Assembly: GCA_947168935.1 (NCBI GenBank)
Contig: CAMVNV010000015.1
Span: 1-43,615, forward strand
From: an uncultured Butyrivibrio sp.
GTDB taxonomy: Bacteria > Bacillota > Clostridia > Lachnospirales > Lachnospiraceae
Direction: 5' to 3'
DNA length: 43,615 bases
In this document: positions 33,934 to 42,635 of the stretch, in pieces
Numbering within the stretch: position 1 is the stretch's first letter
Layout of the letters: the number at the start of each line of letters is the position of its first letter
The notes under the pieces: model-generated
Database searches by the model: none
What the model was told of the DNA's origin: nothing
The model's input: only the letters and a program-made list of their open reading frames with translations
Program-made: the position numbers and the translations under genes

Positions 33934-34353
33934 TCAAAGAGAAATCACTATCTTTGATCGAACAGACTCGGGAAGTTCGTCTTCATCTTTAGAAACGCTT
34001 AATATAAAATCGATTCCAAATTTCTCGCTTAACTTGTCCAGTTTGTTTACAGTTTCGGTCATGTCATTCTCACCAATTCCAGAAATAGAAAGGAAACTGT
34101 CGAGATAAACCTGCTGCAAATCTCTGTCCTGTGAAATAATTCCACTTGTAAATCCGATAAACTCTTCAGGAGTTTCTACCATGAACTCAGGAACTACGAT
34201 CATGCGGACTTTATTATTCAATTCATACATGTGCTTGGTGTTTTTGTCGAGAAATACGACGTTGCCTAGAATGTTCTTAACTTCAGAATTGACTTTGTCT
34301 AAAAGACATTTAGTCTTCCCCTTCCCTTTTCTACCTACGATAAGCTGAACCAT
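33934..34353 (-). CDS. Small P-loop protein of unknown function
   Basis: 139 residues. Walker A is at the N-terminus (IVGRKGKGKTK). VVFLDKN and MIVVPEF are beta strands, and FLSISGIGENDMT may lie at a Walker B-like position, though no clear DE pair follows. The whole protein is one small nucleotide-binding domain, about the size of nucleotide kinases but with no lid or base-recognition motif I can name. GGGAGG precedes the ATG and a near-perfect promoter lies upstream, so it is expressed on its own. Confidence 0.7.
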   Translation of the reverse strand: MVQLIVGRKGKGKTKCLLDKVNSEVKNILGNVVFLDKNTKHMYELNNKVRMIVVPEFMVETPEEFIGFTSGIISQDRDLQQVYLDSFLSISGIGENDMTETVNKLDKLSEKFGIDFILSVSKDEDELPESVRSKIVISL

Positions 34354-34399
34354 AAGCGTAACCTCCCTTGTATGTAGTTTGTTGAACTTTCATATAATT

Positions 34400-34428
34400 A
34401 TTATAGCTTTATGAATCTCAAATGACAA
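34400..34428 (-). promoter_or_regulatory. Sigma-A promoter of the P-loop gene
   Basis: Minus strand TTGTCA (34423-34428), 17-base spacer, TATAAT (34400-34405). Confidence 0.75.
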
Positions 34429-34479
34429 CCTCAAAAACCACCTAAAATGAGACTTCATAATATAACACCTTTGCTCTTG

Positions 34480-34510
34480 AAAAAAGAAACACGCAGTATC
34501 TGCGTGTTTC
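34480..34510 (-). terminator. Terminator of the mgsA-dac operon
   Basis: Minus strand GAAACACGCAG and CTGCGTGTTTC around ATA, followed by TTTTTTC, 10 bases beyond the carboxypeptidase stop. Confidence 0.9.
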
Positions 34511-34520
34511 GTAGTATAAG

Positions 34521-35486
34521 CTAAGATTGTGTAATTTTCTGAAGAAGAGCTGTCATTTCGCTATACAGAGTATCTCCATCTTCAGCTCTCATTATAACAG
34601 CAATATAAGGATTACCTGAAGAATCCTTAGCGAGAAGGATAAGGCAATGTCCTGCTGCATTAGTAGTTCCGGTCTTACCACCTATTACAGTAATGCTGGA
34701 TGGTGCCTGTCTGTCTCCTCTTAAATAGCCGTTAGTAGATTTTACATCTACCTCAACACTACTTCCATCCTTGCGGGAATAAACAGTAGAGTAGCCTGAC
34801 ATGTTTATGATCTCCTGAAATACGTCATACTGCATTGCAGCATTGAAGATCAGGTACATATCATAAGCGGTAACATAATGATTATCCTGTGTAAGTCCGT
34901 GGGGATTAGCAAAATGGCACTTTGTAGCGCCTATCTCCTTGGCTTCCTCATTCATGAGATTTACAAATCCGTCAACGCTTCCGCCCACATTATCTGCAAT
35001 GAGCATACCTGCATCATTGGCAGAGTATATCAAAAGTATATGAAGAGCCTGATCAAGGGTCATGGTATCACCCTCTTTGAGACCGATAAGCTGCGCACCT
35101 GATTCATTAATATTAACTGCTTTAGTTGCAGTTAATACCTGATCAAGGCTTCCATATTTGAGAGCAACAAGTGCTGTCATAATTTTAGTAAGGGACGCAG
35201 GATCAACCTGCTCATTGACATTAATAGCATACAGCGTCTCTCTGTTGTTAAGATCAAAGAGACCTGCACATGAATTCTTAGACATACTAATGTTTCCGTC
35301 TGTAATGTCAGAACCGACTACACACAGATCAGAAGCAAAAGTATCTACCATATCTGATGAAATAGATGTATAAACGCTTTCCGTGGAATACGGAATAGCG
35401 TAAGACGATGATCCACACGCTGTAAGTGAAGCGATGGACAAAAGAGCTGTTACCAGGGTAATAAGTCTTTTATTTATACATTTCAC
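34521..35486 (-). CDS. D-alanyl-D-alanine carboxypeptidase, probable lipoprotein
   Basis: 321 residues of the S11 (PBP5/6-like) family. Catalytic motifs: SLTK (Ser98, Lys101), SAN (Ser155, Asn157) and KTG (Lys271). It trims the terminal D-Ala of peptidoglycan stem peptides. The N-terminus ends in a lipobox-like SLTACG, so it is probably lipid-anchored rather than held by the C-terminal amphipathic helix of typical DacA; the protein stops soon after the catalytic domain. The start is GTG at 35486, overlapping mgsA by 17 bases, with GAGGAG 12 bases upstream. Second gene of a two-gene operon. Confidence 0.9.
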   Translation of the reverse strand: MKCINKRLITLVTALLSIASLTACGSSSYAIPYSTESVYTSISSDMVDTFASDLCVVGSDITDGNISMSKNSCAGLFDLNNRETLYAINVNEQVDPASLTKIMTALVALKYGSLDQVLTATKAVNINESGAQLIGLKEGDTMTLDQALHILLIYSANDAGMLIADNVGGSVDGFVNLMNEEAKEIGATKCHFANPHGLTQDNHYVTAYDMYLIFNAAMQYDVFQEIINMSGYSTVYSRKDGSSVEVDVKSTNGYLRGDRQAPSSITVIGGKTGTTNAAGHCLILLAKDSSGNPYIAVIMRAEDGDTLYSEMTALLQKITQS

Positions 35487-35865
35487 GCCACTCTAAATCT
35501 CCTCTGTCAAGTGATTTGATCAATAACTCAGCGGATGCGAGGTTAGTGGCTACAGGGATATTGTGGACGTCACAAAGGCGCATTACATTGCTGACATCTG
35601 GCTCGTGTGACTTCTGTGTAAGCGGATCACGCAGGAAAATAACAAGGTCGATCTCATTATGTTCGATCGCTGCTCCTATCTGCTGCTCTCCCCCGAGATG
35701 TCCTGCAAGAAATTTATGCACGCTGAGGTTAGTTACTTCTTCAATAAGACGACCGGTTGTTCCTGTTGCATAAAGATCATTGCGGCTTAAAATCCCCCTA
35801 TATGCTATGCAAAAGTTCTGCATAAGCTTCTTCTTCGCATCATGAGCGATCAGTGCTATATTCAT
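35470..35865 (-). CDS. mgsA: Methylglyoxal synthase
   Basis: 131 residues. Converts dihydroxyacetone phosphate to methylglyoxal and phosphate. Family motifs: [19 protein letters not shown] (phosphate binding), [25 protein letters not shown] and [12 protein letters not shown]. The catalytic Asp of the usual GGDQQ motif is Glu60 here (GGEQQ), which may lower or alter activity; Asp80 in RDPL is kept. GGAGG precedes the ATG and an extended -10 promoter lies at 35898-35906. It is coupled by overlap to the carboxypeptidase gene. Confidence 0.9.
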   Translation of the reverse strand: MNIALIAHDAKKKLMQNFCIAYRGILSRNDLYATGTTGRLIEEVTNLSVHKFLAGHLGGEQQIGAAIEHNEIDLVIFLRDPLTQKSHEPDVSNVMRLCDVHNIPVATNLASAELLIKSLDRGDLEWREMYK

Positions 35866-35897
35866 TAGTTAATTCCTCCATTGCCATACATAAATTT

Positions 35898-35906
35898 ATT
35901 ATAACA
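35898..35906 (-). promoter_or_regulatory. Extended -10 promoter of mgsA
   Basis: Minus strand TGTTATAAT about 33 bases before the start codon; no good -35 box, consistent with an extended -10 type. Confidence 0.55.
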
Positions 35907-36026
35907 CAAAAAATGTATAGTACTAATTTTTTTCAATACAATCAAGGTCAAAAAATAAATCTGACCAAATATAAAAACCAAAGATATAACAATACCTTTT
36001 TACAGGTACTGTGTCAACAGTTATAT

Positions 36027-37157
36027 TTAGTACGATTTTCTCATCTGCTGCAGGCCTACATTTAAAACAAATCCGACACCTATATACACAGATACGATCG
36101 ACGTAAGACCTGAACTGACCAAAGGAAGCGGGATACCCGTGTTAGGAAGGGCGCCCGTAGCAACGCCAATATTTAGAAGTCCCTGGAAGCCGATCCATAC
36201 TGCCATTCCTGTCGCAATAACAGAACCAGCGATGTCTTTGGCCCTTGCTGCTGTTATAAGACACTTCATAGTGATGGCAACAAGCAAAAATACCACAACA
36301 CATGATCCTATAAAGCCAAACTCTTCACCTATTACTGTGAAAATAAAGTCTGTACTTGATTCCGAGATATAACCACTGTTTAATACTGAGCTGATCTCGT
36401 TTGTATCATATCCTTTACCCTGAAGCTGGCCAGAACCAATAGCCATGATAGAGTTCATGGTCTGGTAAGCCGTAGAATCTGCATAATCTTCCGGATGAAG
36501 CCATGCAAGAATACGTTCCTGCTGATAGGGCTTGAGAATAGGGCTATCCTCAAGAAGTGCCAGATAAAAAGCCAGCGCCGCGGACGGAATACCTGCAAGA
36601 AGTACTCCTGCAACCAGTTTCCAACTTATACCTCCGACAAAGAGGATCATAACAAAGATCGTACTAAGCATTATAGTCGTAGACAGATCCGGCTCCTTGA
36701 GAATAAGGATAATAGGCGGAACCAGAAGACCTATTGCTGAAAGTAAAAATCCAGCTGTCTTGATCTTCTTTTGATTAACCATAATGAACTTGGCATAAAA
36801 CAAGATAATAAGAATCTTGGATATCTCTGAAGGCTGGAAAGTAATACCTGCGATCATGAGCCATCTCTGAGCACCATGAGAACCGCTACCAAAAAGCAGA
36901 ACGCCCAAAAGCAGCAAAACCGCGAGGATATAATATGCCCAATAAAAATTTAAAAGCTTGGTATAATCAAGCAATGATACCACCAGCATTACAATACATC
37001 CCAGCACAATACCTGTTATCTGCTTGTTCTGAAGTGATACATCCGAAGAACTGACAGCAATAACACCCACAATAGACAAAGCAATTACCAGGAATATCAG
37101 GATGAAATCGTAATTTCTAAGTTTATATCGTTTTAAAAATTCAAGGATTTTCTTCAT
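36027..37157 (-). CDS. rodA: SEDS peptidoglycan polymerase RodA
   Basis: About 376 residues and 10 membrane helices. RodA polymerises glycan strands for cell elongation with its partner PBP2, whose gene lies directly upstream. SEDS features include FQPSEISKILIILFYAKF, LKEPDLSTTIML (with the catalytic-site-like Asp of this family), STDFIFTVIGEEFGFIG and GIPLPLVSSGLTSIVSVYIGVG (split as GIPLPLVSSGLTS and VYIGVG). The ATG at 37157 fits the weak GAGAG site better than the ATG at 37166. A double-hairpin repeat pair sits between it and mrdA and may tune its expression. Confidence 0.93.
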   Translation of the reverse strand: MKKILEFLKRYKLRNYDFILIFLVIALSIVGVIAVSSSDVSLQNKQITGIVLGCIVMLVVSLLDYTKLLNFYWAYYILAVLLLLGVLLFGSGSHGAQRWLMIAGITFQPSEISKILIILFYAKFIMVNQKKIKTAGFLLSAIGLLVPPIILILKEPDLSTTIMLSTIFVMILFVGGISWKLVAGVLLAGIPSAALAFYLALLEDSPILKPYQQERILAWLHPEDYADSTAYQTMNSIMAIGSGQLQGKGYDTNEISSVLNSGYISESSTDFIFTVIGEEFGFIGSCVVVFLLVAITMKCLITAARAKDIAGSVIATGMAVWIGFQGLLNIGVATGALPNTGIPLPLVSSGLTSIVSVYIGVGFVLNVGLQQMRKSY

Positions 37158-37206
37158 AAAGTGCATTCTCTCTATAAATCGACTGAAGATAAAATAATTC
37201 CCATAA

Positions 37207-37277
37207 CCGGAAGTTAAAAATATTCATATTTTTAACTTCTAGCGATGTTCTATTTATAGAACATCGCATTAGTCACC
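37207..37277 (-). repeat. Double-hairpin element with GTGACTAATG box, copy 2
   Basis: Minus strand order: GGTGACTAATG, hairpin with arms GCGATGTTCTA and TAGAACATCGC, TAG, hairpin with arms AAGTTAAAAATAT and ATATTTTTAACTT, CCGG. It lies in the mrdA-rodA gap, about 50 bases before rodA. Confidence 0.75.
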
Positions 37278-37319
37278 TCTGACCTGTCCTTTAGGTCTAG
37301 TGTTAAATCATCTCAATGT

Positions 37320-37386
37320 CCGGAAGTTAAAAATATATATATTTTTAACTTCTAGCGATGTTCTTTAGAACATCGCATTAGTCACC
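37320..37386 (-). repeat. Double-hairpin element with GTGACTAATG box, copy 3 (overlaps the mrdA stop)
   Basis: Nearly identical to the copy at 37207-37277, with a shorter first loop (GATGTTCT and AGAACATC arms around TT) and a few changes in the AT-rich loop. Its GTGACTAA supplies the last codon and stop of mrdA, so it was inserted at or has captured the gene end. Confidence 0.75.
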
Positions 37387-40227
37387 GGTTCCCCCGCCTT
37401 CAAGCGTCTGTGCGGATCCGTCGAGAAGTTCTTCTCTAGCATCTACATTGTAATAATAATCATATACATCACGTGTAATCTGAGCTGCATAGCTTGATGT
37501 ATAACCAAAGGCAACCCTGGTTGTGATAGAAATCTCCGGATTATTGTATGGAGCATAGCTTACAAACAGAGCGTGGTTAGCTCTATCACTTCTCTCCTGC
37601 GCTGTACCTGTCTTACCTGCAACCTGAACGTTGAGATCATCATAGTCACTTCTTTTCTCAACAACGCCTCTCATACCTAAATGAATTGCATCCCAATAGC
37701 TTGAAGGAAGGTCTACAGTATTTCTTACTGTTGCGGAATACTCCTGAAGGAGATTGCCGTTAGAGTCTGTAGTCTTATCAATAAGAGTCAGGTTGAAGCA
37801 TGTTCCTGAATTAGCAACCGTAGTAATATAGCGGGCAAGCTGAACTGTTGTAAATGAGTTGGTACCCTGACCGATAGCAGATCTAACCGCGTCCTGGGTA
37901 GATACGATAGGAGCACTCTCTTCTATTTCAATTCCGCTCTTTTCTGTAAGGCCATACATATCACAGTATTTTTTGAGAGTTTCAAGACCCTTATCAGAAT
38001 TGTAGGTTCCATTCTCACTTCCAAGTCTGTATCCAACTTCATAGAAGAAGCAGTTACATGAATTAGTAATACCACCGGCAACAGTAAGCTCACCATGTGA
38101 ACCCGGATATATCCAGCAGTGAGGACCGTTAGTGAATTTATCAAAAGTACCTGTACACTTGATACTGGATGTAGTTGTTATTACGCCTTCCATAAGCCCC
38201 GCTGTTGCAGAAAGCGGCTTAAATGTTGAACCGGGAGCAGTCCTCTGTTGTGTTGCATAGTTATAAAGAGGAGTAGATAGATCTGCACGAAGCTTTGCAT
38301 AATACTCAGCATCAACGCCATTGGCCATTCTATTGTTGTCATATCCAGGATATGATACCAGGGCAAGAACATCACCTGTATTAACATCAGTAATTACGAT
38401 GGAGCCTGAACATGGATCAAGGTTAAGCTGTGCAGGTGTAAGCTCCAGATTATTAATACGATTAATGATAAAAGTATATGCAGATTCATTTCCTGCTTTC
38501 CAGGAATTAAGTTCTGTTTCTTCAAGTTCTACAACACCCTGCTCTAAAAGCACGTTACAGCAGTCACGGCCTGTGATAAGGTCAGCCTGAATGATATAAC
38601 GATAGAGCATCTTGCTGAAGGTAAGATCATTTTTAAGTTTATCAGTTATATAAGAAATAATGTGTTCGTATATTTCTTCAGAATCCGTATACTGGCTGTC
38701 GAGACTGAGTTTTGTAATGTCTATCCAGTTCTGGGCTATTGCATAATGCAGATACTCATACAAAGAGATGCTTTCATCCTTGGTATAAGTTATGTATGTT
38801 TCATCTTCTGTGTCTTCGTTTACAAGGACGTTGTTATCACGAAGTATTGTAGTGATATAGGTCTCATAGTTCTTGTATTCAAGAGAAAGCTTATTATATG
38901 GAGTCTGCTTCTCCATAAGCTCACTTCTTAAACCTTCAAGAACATTTTCCTGCTTATTGTTAAATACTCCAAGAACCTTAAGTTCTGTCTCCTTGGCATC
39001 ATCCTTGGTGAAATGAGTTGTATCAATGACTGAGTTTTCAAAAAGCTTGAAATAAACATCATAAATAGCGATCTTAAGATCTGAAGTCTTGACCGTAGTG
39101 CTAACAGTCTTTGCATTAACTATCTTATTAACAAGAATACCAGCAAGTCTTGATTCAAGAATGTCATAGCAGGCTTCCTGCAAGTTCTTGTCGATAGTAA
39201 GATATACATCATTACCAGACCTTGGCTCTACATAATTGGTAGTCTCAAGAACCTGGCCCACTGTATCAACATAAACAGTCTCAGATCCCTTGGTTCCCTG
39301 AAGAGTTGTCTCCATGGCCTGTTCAATACCTGACTTACCAACAGTATCACTTGAAACATATCCCATATCAGGATAATCAGCCTGAAGCTGAGCAAGCTCT
39401 GCGGATGATACCTTGCCTGTGTATCCAAGGATCAGGGCAAAATATTCTGCATCTACATATTTTCTTGCAGTATTTTCTTCTATGCTTACGCCAAGAAGAC
39501 TATCACTGTTTTCCATAATGTCAGAAACGGTCTGATCAGAAACCGCTTCTGCGATTGTTGTATCAATATATTTCTGGTATGAGTTAAGACTCATGTAGTA
39601 TCTTAAAGTAACTACTTTAAGGAATCTGTCATTGGTGTAGCCCGCTCCTGCCACAAAGCTCTTCTTGTCATCAGGATCTGTGCGTTCACCAACTTCAAAT
39701 TTATTGCCAAGATACTCCATGACTTCTGTAGGAGTAGCTGTTCTTTCCTTATAAGCCAGTTCATCGATCTTAGAATGACCGTAGATATCTGCAAGGAATC
39801 GAAGAAGCGTTGTACCTTCAACAGTAAATTCAAACTCTCCATTCTCGTCAAGCTGAATACTAAGATCATTAACAACTGTATCACCGTTGCTTTCAACTAT
39901 ATCTATAACCTTGTTGATAGTCTCGTTGATATTTTCATCTCTAAGGGAATCTGATTCGTAGACATCTTCGATTACTACGTTGTTGGCAAGCTCGTTGTAG
40001 GCAAGAAGGTTACCATTACGATCATAGATATTGCCACGCGTAGCCTGGATATCCTTGGTCTTCTCTATTCGAAGCTGAAATGATTCAAGATAAGATTCAC
40101 CACTTATTATCTGCAACTCAAAAAGACGGTACAAAATACCGCTGGCTGCAAGGATCATGACCAGTGCGATCACAGTAAATCTTGACGTTATAAACTTTAA
40201 GACTGCCTCTTTTACATCATCAAACAA
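37378..40227 (-). CDS. mrdA: Penicillin-binding protein 2 (class B) with large insertion
   Basis: About 949 residues, far longer than the usual 600-700. N-terminal membrane helix (about 18-38), pedestal domain (ATRGNIYDRNGNLLAYN), then the transpeptidase domain. Its active Ser667 lies in APGSTFKP, with SxN in NSCNCFFYEVGY and KTG in VAGKTGTAQ. An extra, mostly helical and charged stretch at about residues 350-600 separates QEACYDILESRL from SGSIVITDVNTGD. PBP2 crosslinks peptidoglycan for elongation as the RodA partner. I prefer the TTG at 40227 (AAAGGAG 11 bases before, 8-base overlap with mreD) to the ATG at 40257, which lies deep inside mreD. Its 3' end lies in a repeat element. Confidence 0.92.
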   Translation of the reverse strand: MFDDVKEAVLKFITSRFTVIALVMILAASGILYRLFELQIISGESYLESFQLRIEKTKDIQATRGNIYDRNGNLLAYNELANNVVIEDVYESDSLRDENINETINKVIDIVESNGDTVVNDLSIQLDENGEFEFTVEGTTLLRFLADIYGHSKIDELAYKERTATPTEVMEYLGNKFEVGERTDPDDKKSFVAGAGYTNDRFLKVVTLRYYMSLNSYQKYIDTTIAEAVSDQTVSDIMENSDSLLGVSIEENTARKYVDAEYFALILGYTGKVSSAELAQLQADYPDMGYVSSDTVGKSGIEQAMETTLQGTKGSETVYVDTVGQVLETTNYVEPRSGNDVYLTIDKNLQEACYDILESRLAGILVNKIVNAKTVSTTVKTSDLKIAIYDVYFKLFENSVIDTTHFTKDDAKETELKVLGVFNNKQENVLEGLRSELMEKQTPYNKLSLEYKNYETYITTILRDNNVLVNEDTEDETYITYTKDESISLYEYLHYAIAQNWIDITKLSLDSQYTDSEEIYEHIISYITDKLKNDLTFSKMLYRYIIQADLITGRDCCNVLLEQGVVELEETELNSWKAGNESAYTFIINRINNLELTPAQLNLDPCSGSIVITDVNTGDVLALVSYPGYDNNRMANGVDAEYYAKLRADLSTPLYNYATQQRTAPGSTFKPLSATAGLMEGVITTTSSIKCTGTFDKFTNGPHCWIYPGSHGELTVAGGITNSCNCFFYEVGYRLGSENGTYNSDKGLETLKKYCDMYGLTEKSGIEIEESAPIVSTQDAVRSAIGQGTNSFTTVQLARYITTVANSGTCFNLTLIDKTTDSNGNLLQEYSATVRNTVDLPSSYWDAIHLGMRGVVEKRSDYDDLNVQVAGKTGTAQERSDRANHALFVSYAPYNNPEISITTRVAFGYTSSYAAQITRDVYDYYYNVDAREELLDGSAQTLEGGGTGD

Positions 40228-40738
40228 ACTTAGTCGCGCTCCTTTGAATAATATCATCTAATTTAGTATTTATCTTAAGTATTACCGGATACAGAAAAAG
40301 AGCTATGATAGCTGTATATACGACCTCAGGGATAATCTGGTGATACATATAATAGCTGATGTCGAACTTCGCACGAAGAAGGAACATAAGAACATAGCAC
40401 ATAAACTGATAGAAAAAGTCCCCTACAGTTATAAGTGAAAGGGGCAATATGATATTTTCCGGGAAAAAGATTTTGTGAAACATACCGGCAAAGAATCCGG
40501 AATACATGTACAAAAGCGCATATATACCAATAAAACTGCCAAAAAATATGTCAACTAAAAGACCGGCTATAAAACCGGCCAGAAGGCCATGCTTCTCCCC
40601 TCTCATGATACCGCTTGAACAGGTGATGATCATGAGACAGTTCGGGACTGTTCCACCAAATGCAAAGTATCTGAAAAATGCAGTCTGCAGAACAAAGCAT
40701 GCAATTATCATAATTAACGTTACAAGAAATTTACGCAT
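40220..40738 (-). CDS. mreD: Rod shape-determining protein MreD
   Basis: 172 residues, five or six membrane helices, with family-like stretches GEKHGLLAGFIAGLLVDIFFG (split: GEKHGLLAGF, GLLVDIFFG) and GIYALLYMYSGF. Membrane partner of MreC and MreB in the elongation complex. It starts 3 bases after mreC and overlaps mrdA by 8 bases, so the genes are translationally coupled. Confidence 0.9.
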   Translation of the reverse strand: MRKFLVTLIMIIACFVLQTAFFRYFAFGGTVPNCLMIITCSSGIMRGEKHGLLAGFIAGLLVDIFFGSFIGIYALLYMYSGFFAGMFHKIFFPENIILPLSLITVGDFFYQFMCYVLMFLLRAKFDISYYMYHQIIPEVVYTAIIALFLYPVILKINTKLDDIIQRSATKFV

Positions 40739-40741
40739 ATA

Positions 40742-41617
40742 TTATTTGTCGTCTGGGGCTGTTTGTTTGAGAGTCGTAATTACAAGCACTTCATCAAGAT
40801 GTTCAAAGTCAACAGCCGGTGTAAGCGTGCCGGACTTTGTAAGGTTATTGGAATCAGATTCTATAGTGGTAATATATCCAATAAGTATTTCAGGAAGATA
40901 CTTGTCTGAAATATTGGATGTAACTACCTTATCACCAATAACAACAACGTCTGCACTATCCTGAAGTTTGGAAAAAGTAATAACACCCTTCTCATAAGAC
41001 TCAAGGTTACCGGTTACGATCAGATTGTCGGAAGTTGACAGGACCATACCACTTACAGAGAAGTTATCTGCAATTATGGTTGTGACCTTAGCCCAGTCAG
41101 GACCTATTGATGTGATCCTTCCTACAAGACCGCCACCAGCAATAATATTCATATCTACAGCAAGGCCGTCATCTGTTCCCTTATCTATAACAAAGCTATA
41201 GAACCAGTTACCTGAATCCTTGGCAATTACGTGAGCCCCAACCTTTTCATAAGACTCATACTGAGCATCAAGCTCATACAGCTCTCTTAAGGTATTAAGC
41301 TCGTACTTGTCCTGAGTCAGCTGCATATTTTCCTCTGTAAGCTGATCTACACGCGCCTGTAGCTCTTTATTCTCCTCCTGAAGCTGCTCTATGGTATCAA
41401 ATCTGTCCACTTCGCTTATAAGCCAGGTACCTGCAGTTGTAATTCCCCTTTGAAATGGCACCACAACAAATCCGGCTATTGTATTTGCAATACCAGAAAA
41501 AAGGTTTGTTGTAAGTGTTATGACCATCAATGCGACAGCCACTATTGTTAAAATAAAGAGGAGATACTTACCGGGGATGGTAAACTTATCTCCTCCTCTT
41601 TTTATCACAGGACTCAT
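40742..41617 (-). CDS. mreC: Rod shape-determining protein MreC
   Basis: 291 residues. Short cytoplasmic N-terminus, one membrane helix (about 17-40), a coiled coil (about 75-112, LQEENKELQARVDQLTEEN), and a double beta-barrel domain (about 120-280) with AKDSGNWFYSFVIDKGT and GGGLVGRI. It scaffolds PBP2 and RodA outside the membrane. It follows mreB by 4 bases and precedes mreD by 3. Confidence 0.93.
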   Translation of the reverse strand: MSPVIKRGGDKFTIPGKYLLFILTIVAVALMVITLTTNLFSGIANTIAGFVVVPFQRGITTAGTWLISEVDRFDTIEQLQEENKELQARVDQLTEENMQLTQDKYELNTLRELYELDAQYESYEKVGAHVIAKDSGNWFYSFVIDKGTDDGLAVDMNIIAGGGLVGRITSIGPDWAKVTTIIADNFSVSGMVLSTSDNLIVTGNLESYEKGVITFSKLQDSADVVVIGDKVVTSNISDKYLPEILIGYITTIESDSNNLTKSGTLTPAVDFEHLDEVLVITTLKQTAPDDK

Positions 41618-41621
41618 TTAC

Positions 41622-42617
41622 TCATTCCTTCAGCGTAGCAAGTGATTTGTACTGATCATCCTTGATTATTTTTGAAAGTCCAAGAGTTACGGATTCAACC
41701 GGCTCTTCAGAAATATTAACATTAAGACCACAGCCATTACTGATTCTCTGTGCAAGGTGGCAAACCTGTGAAGCTCCACCAGTAAGATAAAGACCATGCT
41801 TATAAATATCTGCAGCAAGTTCCGGAGGAGTTCTCTCAAGAGTTGCTCTTACGTTATCAAGAATTGTATCGAAGTTCTCTACAAGTGCGTTATTAACAAT
41901 ATCAGTAGGAATCTCACGCTCGATAGGAAGACCTGTTACGATATCTCTTCCGTATACGATAGCCGGCTTTCCTTCCTTTTCAAGATCACGAAGATCGATC
42001 TTAACGTTCTCAGCTGTCTTAGAACCGATAATAAGACTGTATTCCTTACGAATAGCGCTTCTGATAGATTCGTCAAACTTACGTCCGCCTACCTTGATAA
42101 GCTTACTAAGTACGATACCACCAAGTGAAAGAACTGAGATCTCAGTTGTATCGTAACCTACGTTAACTACAAGGACACCGTTAGAGTTCTTAACGTCTAC
42201 GTCCATTCCAAGTCCGTCTGCAATAGCCTTGTAAACTACGTTAACCTTCTTGGACTTAACATTACTGTCTCTGATAAGATCGATGAAAGCTCTCTTTTCA
42301 ACTTCTGTAATATCATAAGGAATAGCGATGTAGTAATCTGCAGGCTTTGAACCACCCTTCATATCATCTGTAACGAAGAGCTTTACAAGCATCTCCATAT
42401 TCTTGATATCAGCTATAACACCATTGTTGAGAGGATATGTAACCTTAATATTACTAGGAGCCTTCTCGTACATATCATAGGCTTCATCACCGTAAGCAAG
42501 AACTGTTGTCTTGTTCTGAATAGCGATCATATTCTTCTGAACAAGAGTAGAATCTGTTGATTTGTTATAGATCTTGATAGTGCTTGTACCAAGATCGATA
42601 CCGAAAGCGTTATTCAA
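41622..42617 (-). CDS. mreB: Divergent MreB/Mbl-like actin homologue
   Basis: 331 residues of the MreB/FtsA/Hsp70 actin superfamily. FGIDLGTSTIKIY gives the first phosphate loop, GVIADIKNME matches the MreB GVIADF segment, and LTGGASQVCHL the adenosine site. Two motifs depart from MreB: the phosphate-2 loop normally DIGGGTT reads VNVGYDTT (151-158), and the EEP..AAIG helix that carries the catalytic Glu reads VYKAIADGLG (128-137). Nucleotide hydrolysis may therefore be lost or weak. Position at the head of mreC-mreD-mrdA-rodA supports a role in rod shape. It starts 18 bases after the radC stop. Confidence 0.88.
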   Translation of the reverse strand: MNNAFGIDLGTSTIKIYNKSTDSTLVQKNMIAIQNKTTVLAYGDEAYDMYEKAPSNIKVTYPLNNGVIADIKNMEMLVKLFVTDDMKGGSKPADYYIAIPYDITEVEKRAFIDLIRDSNVKSKKVNVVYKAIADGLGMDVDVKNSNGVLVVNVGYDTTEISVLSLGGIVLSKLIKVGGRKFDESIRSAIRKEYSLIIGSKTAENVKIDLRDLEKEGKPAIVYGRDIVTGLPIEREIPTDIVNNALVENFDTILDNVRATLERTPPELAADIYKHGLYLTGGASQVCHLAQRISNGCGLNVNISEEPVESVTLGLSKIIKDDQYKSLATLKE

Positions 42618-42635
42618 TGTGGACCTCCTGAAAAA

